DNA of 64,000 bases from CSP1-5 sp964348275 (lineage in GTDB: Bacteria; Methylomirabilota; Methylomirabilia; Methylomirabilales; CSP1-5): the NCBI GenBank assembly GCA_964348275.1, contig CAYGBT010000004.1:53571-117570 (forward strand). The letters are read 5' to 3'. Below, piece by piece: positions 26,798 to 35,209 of this stretch (its first letter is position 1; every line of letters starts with the position of its first letter). Under the pieces are notes generated by a model. That model was given only the letters and a program-made list of their open reading frames with translations. It searched no databases and was not told the DNA's origin. A program made the position numbers and the translations under genes.

Positions 26798-27475
26798 TTA
26801 AAAAACCCACCCAGTGAGCACCGCTACCGGGAATGAAATGTTACCGACGGCAATAATCCACGCGAAGGCAATGGCAAACTGTCGGCGCCAATGGTTGAAT
26901 TTGGGGTGGTTCCAACCCAGGGACTGAAAGAGGCTCCAGAGGCCGTGATAGAGGTGAAGACCGAGGATGACCTGCGCAAGGATGTAAAAACCCGCAACCC
27001 ACCACACCCGAAAGCTCGCTACGACGTTGTGATAGACGTCCTGCGGGTTAAAGCCCGGGGTCACCTTCCCCCACGTGAGGTCGAACAGGTGAAAGACCAC
27101 GAACAGGCCAATGATCACTCCACCCCAACGCATGGTCCGCGAGGCATAGCCCGCCGCAACGACTTGCTTCTGTTCGTACCCGATCGGCCGGGCCCGCCAG
27201 TTCATCCAAGTCAGCTGGACCGCAGCGAGGATATGCAAGCCGAACGATACAAGCAGAATGATCCGGAAAATCCAGAGCACTGTGCCGTGCGGGAAAAGGG
27301 GTTCGCCCATCACTCTGAGGAACTCGGCATAGTGGTTCAAACTTTCTCTGCCCAGGTAGAGCTTCAGGTTGCCCAGCATGTGCACCAGGACATAGCCATA
27401 GAGCACTATACCGGTAACGGCCATCACGACCTTCTTGCCTAGAGCGGATCGATAAAAGTCCAGTAACAATACCAT
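26798..27475 (-). CDS. sdhC: succinate dehydrogenase cytochrome b subunit, B-type (b558 family)
   Basis: Membrane anchor, heme carrier and quinone site of complex II. 225 residues with five hydrophobic segments: around 15-33, 67-90, 118-136, 157-180 and 195-218. Conserved His in the helices (for example VHMLGN, FGLHILA, VVFHLFD, LGLHLYHG) fit a di-heme cytochrome. A single large anchor subunit instead of SdhC+SdhD is the B-type pattern. 13 bp before sdhA. Confidence 0.94.
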   Translation of the reverse strand: MVLLLDFYRSALGKKVVMAVTGIVLYGYVLVHMLGNLKLYLGRESLNHYAEFLRVMGEPLFPHGTVLWIFRIILLVSFGLHILAAVQLTWMNWRARPIGYEQKQVVAAGYASRTMRWGGVIIGLFVVFHLFDLTWGKVTPGFNPQDVYHNVVASFRVWWVAGFYILAQVILGLHLYHGLWSLFQSLGWNHPKFNHWRRQFAIAFAWIIAVGNISFPVAVLTGWVF

Positions 27476-27506
27476 TCCCTTTCCCCTCGAAGTACAGGAG
27501 GGGGTT

Positions 27507-28431
27507 TTAGAGCTCTAATTTATCCAGCAATTCGCGAACCGCGGCGGCCGACTTATCGAAGGCGGCCTGTTCGTCTGGCGTCAGCTTAATCTCAACGACC
27601 GGCTCGATCCCACGCTGACCGAGCTTGACCGGAACCTCCACGTAGAATCCCTTGACGCCATACTTACCGTTCAGATGGGCGGCACACGGGAGGATCTTTT
27701 TTTGTCCTTCAGGATGGCTTCGATCATCTCGGTGACCGCCGCGCCGGGGGCGTAATATGCCCCGCCCGTCTTGAGCAAGCTGACGATCTCTGCCCCGCCG
27801 TCTCGCGTTCGCTGGACGATGGCATCGATTTGCACCTGGGAAAGCATCTCGGTGATCGGGATTCCCGCCACGGTACAGTACCGGGGAGTGGTACCATGGT
27901 GTCCCCATGGCCCCCAAGGACAAAGGCGTCCGCGTTCTCTACTGAGACCTGAAGTTCGAGCGCAACAAAGGTCCGGAAGCGTGCTGAGTCCAGGATCCCC
28001 GCCATCCCCATGACTCGTTCTGGTGGAAAGCCACTTCGCTTCCAGGAGAGGTGGGTCATTGCATCTAAGGGATTCGAGACCACACTGAGGATGGCGTTCG
28101 GGGAGCGCGGCACAACCTGATCCACAACTGTCCCGACGATCTCCGCATTCTCGAAGAGAAGATCATCCCGGCTCATCCCAGGCTTCCGGGCGAGCCCGGC
28201 GGTGATTACAACAATGTCGGAGTCCGCGGTAGGGCCGTAGTCATTGCTTCCGGTTAACTGAGAGTCGTACCTGTGGATTGGCCCTGCCTCTCGCAGATCG
28301 AGCCCTTTGCCCTGGGGGAGCCTCTCAATAATATCCAGGAGGACCACATCGGCGAACACTTTCTCGACGGTGTACTGAGTTACCGAGGCTCGGACGTTTC
28401 CCGCCCCAACCACAGTTACCTTAGGCCACAT
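27507..28431 (-). pseudogene. mdh: malate dehydrogenase with two frameshifts
   Basis: Together three frames give a near-complete NAD-dependent malate dehydrogenase of the LDH-like group (about 308 residues): VTVVGAGN, NPLDAMTHLSWK, RVMGMAGILDSARFR, GGHGDTMVPL, then ITEML and a normal C-terminus ending ELLDKLEL. The frame breaks twice, each explained by one missing base in a homopolymer: in the G4 run at 27883-27886 and in the T7 run at 27697-27703 (plus strand). In addition the third Gly of the Rossmann GxGxxG is Arg (CGA, 28390-28392). Sequencing error could explain the indels; the Gly-to-Arg change argues for real decay. First gene of the sdh-suc unit. Confidence 0.85.
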
Positions 28432-28643
28432 AGTCTCTTTCCAAACTCCGACATGCGAGATCCGCGGTCCGAATCAAGGCCAAGACCCCGAGAAGTCCTA
28501 CCATCCGACTTCGGACGTTGGACCGGTCCAGCCCACATTTTCGATGATGGCGTCGACGAACCGGGAGGGGCGCTAGCCACTCCCCAAATCGCCAGCGCGG
28601 CCTGCGAACGGGTTCGGTAGGCTTCCGGTAATATAACCAATTG

Positions 28644-28672
28644 AAATTACCATGACGAGACTAGACTGTCAA
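28644..28672 (-). promoter_or_regulatory. promoter of the mdh-sdhCAB-sucCD unit with a 210-nt leader
   Basis: TTGACA (28667-28672, minus strand), 17-bp spacer, TAATTT (28644-28649) with extended TGG. The leader from here to the mdh ATG (28431) is about 210 nt, has no convincing gene and no riboswitch I can name. A short AT-rich stretch containing TTATAT follows the -10. Confidence 0.5.
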
Positions 28673-28711
28673 GATTGAGGCTCGTCGAGGCCTCCACTGA
28701 GGATGTCCTCT

Positions 28712-29953
28712 TTAACTCCACGCGATGAGGCGGGCCGCGACATGGTACCCTCGCCAGGCAGTGGCCGAGAGCCCGCGCCCAAGTGGGCTTTCGCGCGCGA
28801 TAACGAGCATATTCCGGGGGCGGGGTCGGCGGCGAGAGAGGAGCGAGCGGCCCATCCCATCTCGCCTCAGAGGCGGTGAGCAGACCTTCGCCTTGGTCCA
28901 ACCCGGAAAGGTCTTCCCTAAGAGGGTTATCGGGTTCTCTCGGGAACTGCGCAGTATCCGGACCGCCACTGTTCGTTCTTCAGGCAATGAATCCTGACGA
29001 CGGGCGATCCCGCCTAAGGTGAGCTGGAGGACGGCCAATGGCCCCCCCTTCTCCGAATCGGCCTCCAGGAGTATCACATTCTGTCCCATTTCGCCGGGGA
29101 TCAGCGCCTCGTCCACGAGAACGTGCAGGATCCGATCCTCGGGACTGACCTCCGCCTCCAAAACCACATGCCGACAGGAAACCACCTCCCCGTCCGTCAT
29201 GGTCACCCCACGCACTTCTCCCCACCTGCTCTTGACCTCCCCCACGGCGCTTACCCGGATCTCTCCTCCCAGGCCTTGGAAGCGGGAGATGAGCCACTCG
29301 GCTAATGCCCTCATTCCTCCACGCGGCGCAAAAAAACCTCTGTGGGTATGCCCAAAGGCGGCAGCGCCCATGGCGACTGTGGTTTGACGCGGTTCCACGT
29401 GGAAGCAGGCCCCGGCCACCACTTCAGCTATATCACAAAACGAGAGCGCGGCTCCGCGCTCCCGCAGATAGCCTCGAAGGGGACGCCTTCCGATGAGGTG
29501 GGTATGCCTCCAGGAAGTGATACCCCTGAGGGGAGCCTCCGTTTGCTTCCAGATTATCTCGGAAAGGCGGCATAACTGTTCGGAGCTTACAATCATGGAG
29601 TGCCAACAGCTGGGAAACTCTCGCCGAAGTTCTCGTTCCCAGTCGGGTCCCAACGGGTAAAGACCGAAACGGTGGTCAGGCAGGACCACCTGGATTCCAG
29701 GCTTCAGTCGACTTAACGGCGGCTCACTCTTTTCGGCAGCCAGCAGTGGGTGAAGTAACCCACCGTCCTCGAACCCCCAGAGCAGCTCCGGAGACCGATG
29801 GTGTTCGAGTCCATCCTGGACCCAAAAGAAAGATTCCTGGAGCGGCCTGCCCGTGAGCAGAAGGACCTGCCAGCCCCGCTGGGCTAGTACTGTCCCACAG
29901 ACCAATCCGCCAATCCCAGATCCGACAATGAGGCAGTCAATCTCCCGACGCAT
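28712..29953 (-). CDS. FAD/NAD(P)-binding oxidoreductase, function unknown
   Basis: About 413 residues from ATG 29953 (MRREIDCLIVGSG); the longer reading to 30022 lies inside der. The N-terminal Rossmann motif GSGIGGLVCGTVLAQRG indicates an FAD-dependent oxidoreductase of the broad phytoene desaturase/amine oxidase-like class. The mid region has FGHTHRGFFAPRGGMRALAEWL, which resembles the glycine-rich substrate-domain loop of that class, and the C-terminus ESPLGRGLSATAWRGYHVA resembles the second FAD contact. No transmembrane segment. The substrate cannot be deduced. Overlaps the end of der by 17 bp. Confidence 0.6.
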   Translation of the reverse strand: MRREIDCLIVGSGIGGLVCGTVLAQRGWQVLLLTGRPLQESFFWVQDGLEHHRSPELLWGFEDGGLLHPLLAAEKSEPPLSRLKPGIQVVLPDHRFGLYPLGPDWERELRREFPSCWHSMIVSSEQLCRLSEIIWKQTEAPLRGITSWRHTHLIGRRPLRGYLRERGAALSFCDIAEVVAGACFHVEPRQTTVAMGAAAFGHTHRGFFAPRGGMRALAEWLISRFQGLGGEIRVSAVGEVKSRWGEVRGVTMTDGEVVSCRHVVLEAEVSPEDRILHVLVDEALIPGEMGQNVILLEADSEKGGPLAVLQLTLGGIARRQDSLPEERTVAVRILRSSRENPITLLGKTFPGWTKAKVCSPPLRRDGMGRSLLSRRRPRPRNMLVIARESPLGRGLSATAWRGYHVAARLIAWS

Positions 29954-31292
29954 GCTGTCCCTGCTCGCGAAGGGAGCGCCTACCCCGTAAGCGTAGGCGG
30001 ATGGGGTTGCCCTCAAAGCCATAGGTGGCCCGAAGTCGATTGATCAGGTACCGCACATAGGACGTGGGAATACTGTGGGGGGCACTTACCAAGAGGTCAA
30101 AGGTGGGGGGCCACCCGCGCCGTTGGGTGGCGGTACCGATCTTGATCTGTCGTCCTCGGGTTGACGGAGGCGGGTGGACTGCTACCAGTTCGTCGATGAA
30201 GTGATTGAGCTCCTGCGGAGGGATTGAGCGGTCGCGTTCCTTGAGGACACGCTCGACCAAACCGAAGATCTTGAAGACGCGCTGCCCGGTGAGGGCCGAG
30301 ATGAACACGACCGGGGCATAGTCAAGATGTCTCAACTTCTCCCGGATTTGTCGAACATGCTGATGAGCTGTCCCCGCTTGCTTCTCGACAAGATCCCATT
30401 TGTTCACCACCAGGATCGAGGCGCAGCCCGCCTCGTACGCAATACCGGCAATCCGGGCATCCTGACGCACCACGCCGGTGCTCGCATCAAGGAGGATGAA
30501 AGCGACATCACAGCGCTGCACGCTCTTGATGGCCCGGAGCACGCTGTAATACTCGAGTCGATGAGTCATCCGGCTCTTCGACCGAATCCCAGCGGTGTCC
30601 ACCAAAACATACCGCTGGCCCTGGTAAGCAAAGGGGGTATCGATTGCGTCCCGAGTCGTCCCAGGCTCGGGAGTAACGATGACTCGAGACTCGCCGAGGA
30701 TTCTGTTGACGAGGGAGGACTTCCCCACATTGGGGCGACCGACCACGGCGATCGTCACCGCCGCCGGGACTGCGTCTACCTTCTCTGCTGGTGGAAGAAA
30801 GTCGAGAAGGTGGTCAAGGAGTTCTCCCACCCCCGTTCCGTGCTCGGCCGACACTGACAGAACCTCAGAAAATCCAAGCCGGTAAAACTCGCCGATATGA
30901 AAGGTCTTTGCCGCGACATCCACCTTGTTGGCCACGAGGAGGACTGGTTTCTTCGTCTTCTCCCGCAACAGAAGGGCTACTTCCTCGTCTAAAGGGGTAA
31001 GCCCTTCCCTGGCGTCTACGAGGAACAGAATGAGGTCCGCATCCTCCATCGCCAGCTGGGCCTGCTGGACCACGCGGCGCGTAATCGGAGTGGGGGCCTT
31101 CGGTTCAAAGCCACCAGTATCCACAAGAAGAAAGGACCGTCCCCGCCACTCGACCGTCCCATAGTTTCGGTCCCGGGTCACTCCGGGCGTCGCTTCCACG
31201 ATTGCCCGTCGTCTTCCTATCAGGCGATTGAAGAGCGTAGACTTTCCCACGTTGGGACGGCCCACGATCGCGATGGTAACAAGCTTCCTCAT
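29937..31292 (-). CDS. der: ribosome biogenesis GTPase Der (EngA)
   Basis: Double GTPase needed for 50S subunit assembly. 451 residues: first G domain VGRPNVGKSTLFNRL (about residue 9), DTGGFE, NKVD; second G domain VGRPNVGKSSLVNRI (about 186), DTAGIRSK, NKWD; C-terminal KH-like domain ending NPIRLRLRGRRS. All G motifs are intact in both halves. A weak promoter candidate lies at 31327-31355. Confidence 0.97.
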   Translation of the reverse strand: MRKLVTIAIVGRPNVGKSTLFNRLIGRRRAIVEATPGVTRDRNYGTVEWRGRSFLLVDTGGFEPKAPTPITRRVVQQAQLAMEDADLILFLVDAREGLTPLDEEVALLLREKTKKPVLLVANKVDVAAKTFHIGEFYRLGFSEVLSVSAEHGTGVGELLDHLLDFLPPAEKVDAVPAAVTIAVVGRPNVGKSSLVNRILGESRVIVTPEPGTTRDAIDTPFAYQGQRYVLVDTAGIRSKSRMTHRLEYYSVLRAIKSVQRCDVAFILLDASTGVVRQDARIAGIAYEAGCASILVVNKWDLVEKQAGTAHQHVRQIREKLRHLDYAPVVFISALTGQRVFKIFGLVERVLKERDRSIPPQELNHFIDELVAVHPPPSTRGRQIKIGTATQRRGWPPTFDLLVSAPHSIPTSYVRYLINRLRATYGFEGNPIRLRLRGRRSLREQGQHASGD

Positions 31293-31326
31293 CTTCGTCC
31301 GTTTCTTCCCCTATCAACGCACAATT

Positions 31327-31355
31327 AGGATACTGCATTGGTATAGAGCACGCAA
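31327..31355 (-). promoter_or_regulatory. weak promoter candidate of der
   Basis: TTGCGT (31350-31355, minus strand), 17-bp spacer, TATCCT (31327-31332). The -35 is poor; the position 35 bp before der is what supports it. Confidence 0.35.
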
Positions 31356-31483
31356 CGGAGAGGAAGGACCAGCCATGCAATATACTGGCAGCCAGACCTG
31401 GCCGGGTTACAGTCTGAGTCCTGCCAACCTGAGCGCGGCTGGAGGGATAGAGCGGAGAAACGGACAGAGAGCGCTGCGGTCTC

Positions 31484-32032
31484 TTATGCGGTCGAGGCGT
31501 TCCGCAAACGGGAGATCAACTCAACCGCCCCTCGATAAGTGTAGTCCACCCCTGACAGAACGGTTACTACCGCCGTTCCCAAGATCAAAGGCGGAAGCAC
31601 GCCGTCCCCCTCCGCCATGAGCATGGCCGCAAGGACTGTAAGGACTTGCAGGACCGAGCTCAGCTTCCCGATGGATGACGGTGGGTAGCCGAGGCGACCA
31701 CTTGCCGTGTACAGGATGCAGGACCCGATTATCAAGACGAGGTCCCTCCCCACACCGACCACCGCAAGCCACATGGGGAGGCGACCGACCAAGGCCAAGG
31801 TAAGAAAGGACGAACCTAACAGGACCTTGTCCGCTACCGGGTCGAGGACCCTCCCGAACTCCGTTCGCTCCCGCAAGGAGCGAGCGAAGTATCCGTCAAG
31901 CCCATCCGTGATCCCCGCTAGGAGAAAGACGAAAAAGGCCAAGAGAAAGGACCCATCGAGGAGGAGGAACACGATGATCGGGGTCAGAATGAGACGAAGA
32001 AAGGTCAGTCCATTGGGAAGATTGAAGATCAC
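31484..32032 (-). CDS. CDP-alcohol phosphatidyltransferase family protein
   Basis: Membrane enzyme joining a CDP-activated lipid to an alcohol. 182 residues, with the family signature DGLDGYFARS...FGRVLDPVADK (about residues 43-69), keeping the Asp ligands, and four to six hydrophobic helices. It is a PgsA-like protein, but a second, closer PgsA lies at 40453-41022; the two share only the signature region and overall layout. Products could be phosphatidylglycerophosphate, cardiolipin or another lipid. No tight operon partner: hflX upstream is 83 bp away and der is 190 bp downstream. Confidence 0.85.
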   Translation of the reverse strand: MIFNLPNGLTFLRLILTPIIVFLLLDGSFLLAFFVFLLAGITDGLDGYFARSLRERTEFGRVLDPVADKVLLGSSFLTLALVGRLPMWLAVVGVGRDLVLIIGSCILYTASGRLGYPPSSIGKLSSVLQVLTVLAAMLMAEGDGVLPPLILGTAVVTVLSGVDYTYRGAVELISRLRNASTA

Positions 32033-32115
32033 AGTCTACACGCCTCATTTTCTGTACGTGTCGAAAGGCTGCTCGAATCTTCACACCATGCTCAAGTCCT
32101 TGGAGGCCTGACATC

Positions 32116-33252
32116 TCAGCTTCGACTCGTCACCTTCGCTCGAATCCTGGCCTCTTCGACGGTGTGCAGGGTCTCTGCAACCGCAGTCTTGAGCGCGGCA
32201 AGCCCTCTGCCTGTCTTCGCCGAGGTGACGACCGACATGGGCCGACGGGTCAGGAAGGTAACTGCCTCAGGATGTGGAAGCTTGTCGACTTTGTTGTAAA
32301 CGTTAATGAGCGGCTTATCGGCCACTTCGAGCTCCTCTAAAACCGCAATCACCCCCTGCTCCTGGCTTTGCCACTGAAGATGGGAGATATCGATCACGTG
32401 GAGTAACAGGTCTGCTGCCCCCACTTCCTCCAAAGTTGCCTTGAACGCCGCCACCAGCTGATGGGGGAGCTTTCTGATGAATCCCACCGTATCGGACAGG
32501 AGGATCACCCGGTCATCGGGCAAAGTCACCTTCCGGAGGGTCGGGTCCAGGGTGGCGAAGAATTTATCGGCAACCGGTAAGTTGGCGTGGGTCAACGCGT
32601 TCAGCAACGATGACTTCCCTGCGTTCGTGTATCCCACGAGGGCTGCCGTCGGGAGAGCCTGTTTCTGTCGATGGCGGCGCAGCAGTGCCCGATGGCGTCG
32701 GACTTTCTCCAGCGCCTCCTCAATCTTGTCGATGCGGCGACGAATCCGTCGACGGTCCACCTCCAGCTGCGTCTCACCCGGGCCTCGAGTCCCGATTCCA
32801 CCACCCAGCCGGGATAACTCGACGCCATGGCCGGTGAGGCGCGGAAGAAGATATTTGAGCTGGGCAAGCTCGACTTGGAGCTTCCCCTCCCTTGACCGGG
32901 CCCGCTGGGCAAAGATATCTAGGATGAGCCCGGTGCGGTCGATCACCTTTCGCCCGACGGTCGCTTCGAGATTCCGCTGCTGGGAACCGGTCAGGTCATC
33001 GTCAAAGATGACCAGATCGATCCCCTCTTCACAGAGTTCTTTGACCTCCTGGGCCTTGCCCGGACCGATTAGCATCCGCGGATCGGGCAGCGATCGCTCT
33101 TGGAGCACGCGGAGGGCCGGCTCAGCCCCTGCGGCAATCGCCAGCTGGGCGAGCTCATCGAGAGAGTCTTCGGCCTGCCACCGAGATTGGTAAATTCGCC
33201 TCAGCCCGATGAGAAGCGCCACCTCACGTTGTGGAAAGGACACCGTTTTCAC
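32116..33252 (-). CDS. hflX: GTPase HflX
   Basis: Ribosome-binding GTPase that splits or rescues 70S and 100S ribosomes. 378 residues from GTG 33252. N-terminal HflX domain with DPRMLIGPGKAQEVKE, the glycine-rich hinge GGIGTRGPGETQLEVDRR, G domain with GYTNAGKSSLLNAL, DTVGFIRKLP, NKVD. Stop of tyrA overlaps the GTG by 4 bp (GTGA), so it is coupled to tyrA. Less than usual is a long C-terminus; it ends soon after the G domain (RAKVTSRS). Confidence 0.95.
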   Translation of the reverse strand: MKTVSFPQREVALLIGLRRIYQSRWQAEDSLDELAQLAIAAGAEPALRVLQERSLPDPRMLIGPGKAQEVKELCEEGIDLVIFDDDLTGSQQRNLEATVGRKVIDRTGLILDIFAQRARSREGKLQVELAQLKYLLPRLTGHGVELSRLGGGIGTRGPGETQLEVDRRRIRRRIDKIEEALEKVRRHRALLRRHRQKQALPTAALVGYTNAGKSSLLNALTHANLPVADKFFATLDPTLRKVTLPDDRVILLSDTVGFIRKLPHQLVAAFKATLEEVGAADLLLHVIDISHLQWQSQEQGVIAVLEELEVADKPLINVYNKVDKLPHPEAVTFLTRRPMSVVTSAKTGRGLAALKTAVAETLHTVEEARIRAKVTSRS

Positions 33253-34127
33253 CGAAGTTGTTTGCGTACCTCCTTGGCCCGCTGAAACTCCTGCATCAGG
33301 CGAGTCCCATCCTGCCTCCGAATCATCTCCTCAATCTGCTCGAGAACCTTCCGGAACCTTGCGATGGCCTCCAGTACCTCTCCGCGATTTTCAATCAGGA
33401 TATCACGCCACATGACGGGATGAGAGGACGCAATCCGAGTGAAATCGCGAAGCCCACCAGCACTAAACCTCAAAAGATCCTCCCCCCCGTCTGCCAGGTT
33501 CGCGATGGTTCCGATGAGCGCGTAGGCCACAACATGCGGCAGATGACTCACCAGGGCGAAGATCTGATCGTGTCGGAACGGATCCATCAGGACCACGTGA
33601 GATCCTACCCTTTCCCATAGGCGAATGACGTGTTTGAGCGCCTCCTCTGGGGTCCGGGAAGTCGGCGTGAGAACACACAGGCTTCCATGAAAGAGCCCCG
33701 CCGAGGCAGCGTCGGGGCCGGAGCGCTCATTCCCGGCGATTGGATGTGAAGGAACGTAGGATCGGCCGGGAGGGATTTCTGCCTCCACCTGGGCGACGAG
33801 GTCTCCTTTCACACTTCCGACGTCAGTGATGATACATCCCGGCCCGAGATAGGGTCCGATGGCGTGAACCACTTCTGCCATGGCCCCGATCGGAACCGCT
33901 ACCACGACAAGGTCGGCCCCTTCTACCCCTGCGGGAAGATCGCCCACTTGGTCGACGAGGCCCAGGGCGAGAGCCTGGTTCAGATGGGTTCGGTCCGCAT
34001 CCAGCCCGATCACGCGAGTGGCAATCCCGCCCCGGCAGGCCTGAGCCAGACTCCCCCCGATCAGCCCCACACCAATCACTACCATCCGCTCGAACAGCGG
34101 CTCTGCCTTTGCTGGATCATGGTTCAT
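33249..34127 (-). CDS. tyrA: prephenate dehydrogenase
   Basis: NAD(P)-dependent oxidation of prephenate to hydroxyphenylpyruvate in tyrosine synthesis. 292 residues. N-terminal Rossmann GVGLIGGSLAQACR, then VVAVPIGAM, DVGSVKGD, and the catalytic His region SHPIAGNERSGPDAA. No fused chorismate mutase (CM is on pheA) and no obvious ACT domain. The start MNHDP is encoded by the heptad repeat 34115-34200; other in-frame starts are not obvious before GVGLIGG. Coupled to hflX. Confidence 0.92.
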   Translation of the reverse strand: MNHDPAKAEPLFERMVVIGVGLIGGSLAQACRGGIATRVIGLDADRTHLNQALALGLVDQVGDLPAGVEGADLVVVAVPIGAMAEVVHAIGPYLGPGCIITDVGSVKGDLVAQVEAEIPPGRSYVPSHPIAGNERSGPDAASAGLFHGSLCVLTPTSRTPEEALKHVIRLWERVGSHVVLMDPFRHDQIFALVSHLPHVVAYALIGTIANLADGGEDLLRFSAGGLRDFTRIASSHPVMWRDILIENRGEVLEAIARFRKVLEQIEEMIRRQDGTRLMQEFQRAKEVRKQLR

Positions 34128-34200
34128 GGTTCAAAGTTCACGGCAGTCAAACTTTCGAATTTCGAAATCGGTCGGGGGGTCGGTTATCGCATTGTTCACA
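34115..34200. repeat. compound heptad/palindromic repeat at the aroF-tyrA junction
   Basis: Four 7-mers (GATCATG, GTTCATG, GTTCAAA, GTTCACG) at 34115-34142, then GCAGTCA of the other heptad family, an AT-palindromic TTTCGAATTTCGAAAT at 34153-34168, and GTTCACA at 34194-34200. It holds the tyrA start codon (34125-34127) and the aroF stop codon (34196-34198). Confidence 0.72.
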
Positions 34201-35209
34201 GGCTTCGACCCACAATCGGTGCCAAGGCCCGGATCTGCTCCATCAGTGCGACAAACCGGTCGGGGATCAAGGCCTGAGGTCCATCCGAGAGGGCCAACTC
34301 TGGTTGGGGATGCACTTCGACCATGAGCCCATCCGCCCCCACGGCGATGGCAGCCAGGGATAAAGGAGCAACGAGATCCCACTTCCCGGTTCCGTGACTT
34401 GGATCGACAATCACTGGAAGGTGGGAGAGCTGCTTGAGCCCTGGAACCGCTGAAAGATCCAGGGTGTTCCGAGTGTAATCCTCAAAGGTTCGAATGCCCC
34501 GCTCGCACAGGACAATGTTATAGTTCCCCTCAGACATGATGTATTCGGCTGACATGAGGAGCTCTTTGATCGTGGAACTCATTCCCCGTTTGAGGAAGAC
34601 CGGTTTGCGGTGGATGCCCACCTCCTTGAGGAGACGAAAGTTTTGCATATTCCTCGCGCCGATCTGGACCATGTCTGCATACTTCATGACGAGATCCGCA
34701 TCCCGTGGGTCCATTAGTTCGGTGACCACCGGCAGCCCAGTGATCTCCCGAACTTCGGCTAGATACTGGAGCGCTTCCTCTCCCAGTCCCTGGAACGAGT
34801 ATGGAGACGTCCTGGGCTTAAACGCCCCGCCTCTCAGTAGGTTGGCTCCCGCATCCTTGACCACCCGTGCAGTATCCAGCAACATCTGCCGACCCTCCAC
34901 AGAACAGGGGCCGGCAATCACCGCTAATCGTTTACCCCCCACCACCGTGCCATTGACTTCGACCACGCTAGGCTCGGACTTGAAATCGCGGCTCGCGAGT
35001 TTGAAGGGCTTCAAAATGGCGAGGACCTCTTCAACGCCGGGCAAGGCCTGGAATGGGACATTGCGGAGGATCCGCTCATCTCCGATGGCTCCGATAATGG
35101 TCCGTTCCACTCCCTTGGAGATATGGGGTTTGAGTCCGTGCTGGGTGATTCGTTCCACCACCTGGTCGATGTCAGCCTGCGTGGCGGTGGATCGCATGAC
35201 GATGATCAT
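34196..35209 (-). CDS. aroF: 3-deoxy-7-phosphoheptulonate synthase, type I-beta
   Basis: First step of the shikimate pathway, condensing PEP and erythrose 4-phosphate. 337 residues: an N-terminal ferredoxin-like regulatory domain (about 1-70; MIIVMRSTATQADIDQVVER) as in the Thermotoga-type enzymes, then a KDSA-like TIM barrel with AGPCSVEGRQM, RGGAFKPRTSPYSFQG, KRGMSSTIKE and DPSHGTGK. The ACT-like N-domain suggests Tyr or Phe feedback. Its ATG overlaps the hisC stop (ATGA). Confidence 0.95.
   Translation of the reverse strand: MIIVMRSTATQADIDQVVERITQHGLKPHISKGVERTIIGAIGDERILRNVPFQALPGVEEVLAILKPFKLASRDFKSEPSVVEVNGTVVGGKRLAVIAGPCSVEGRQMLLDTARVVKDAGANLLRGGAFKPRTSPYSFQGLGEEALQYLAEVREITGLPVVTELMDPRDADLVMKYADMVQIGARNMQNFRLLKEVGIHRKPVFLKRGMSSTIKELLMSAEYIMSEGNYNIVLCERGIRTFEDYTRNTLDLSAVPGLKQLSHLPVIVDPSHGTGKWDLVAPLSLAAIAVGADGLMVEVHPQPELALSDGPQALIPDRFVALMEQIRALAPIVGRSL

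Noticed and set aside
30327..30857. Plus-strand open frames over der, hflX, lysC and rpoN
   Set aside because: All lie antisense to clearly identified genes and have no family resemblance.
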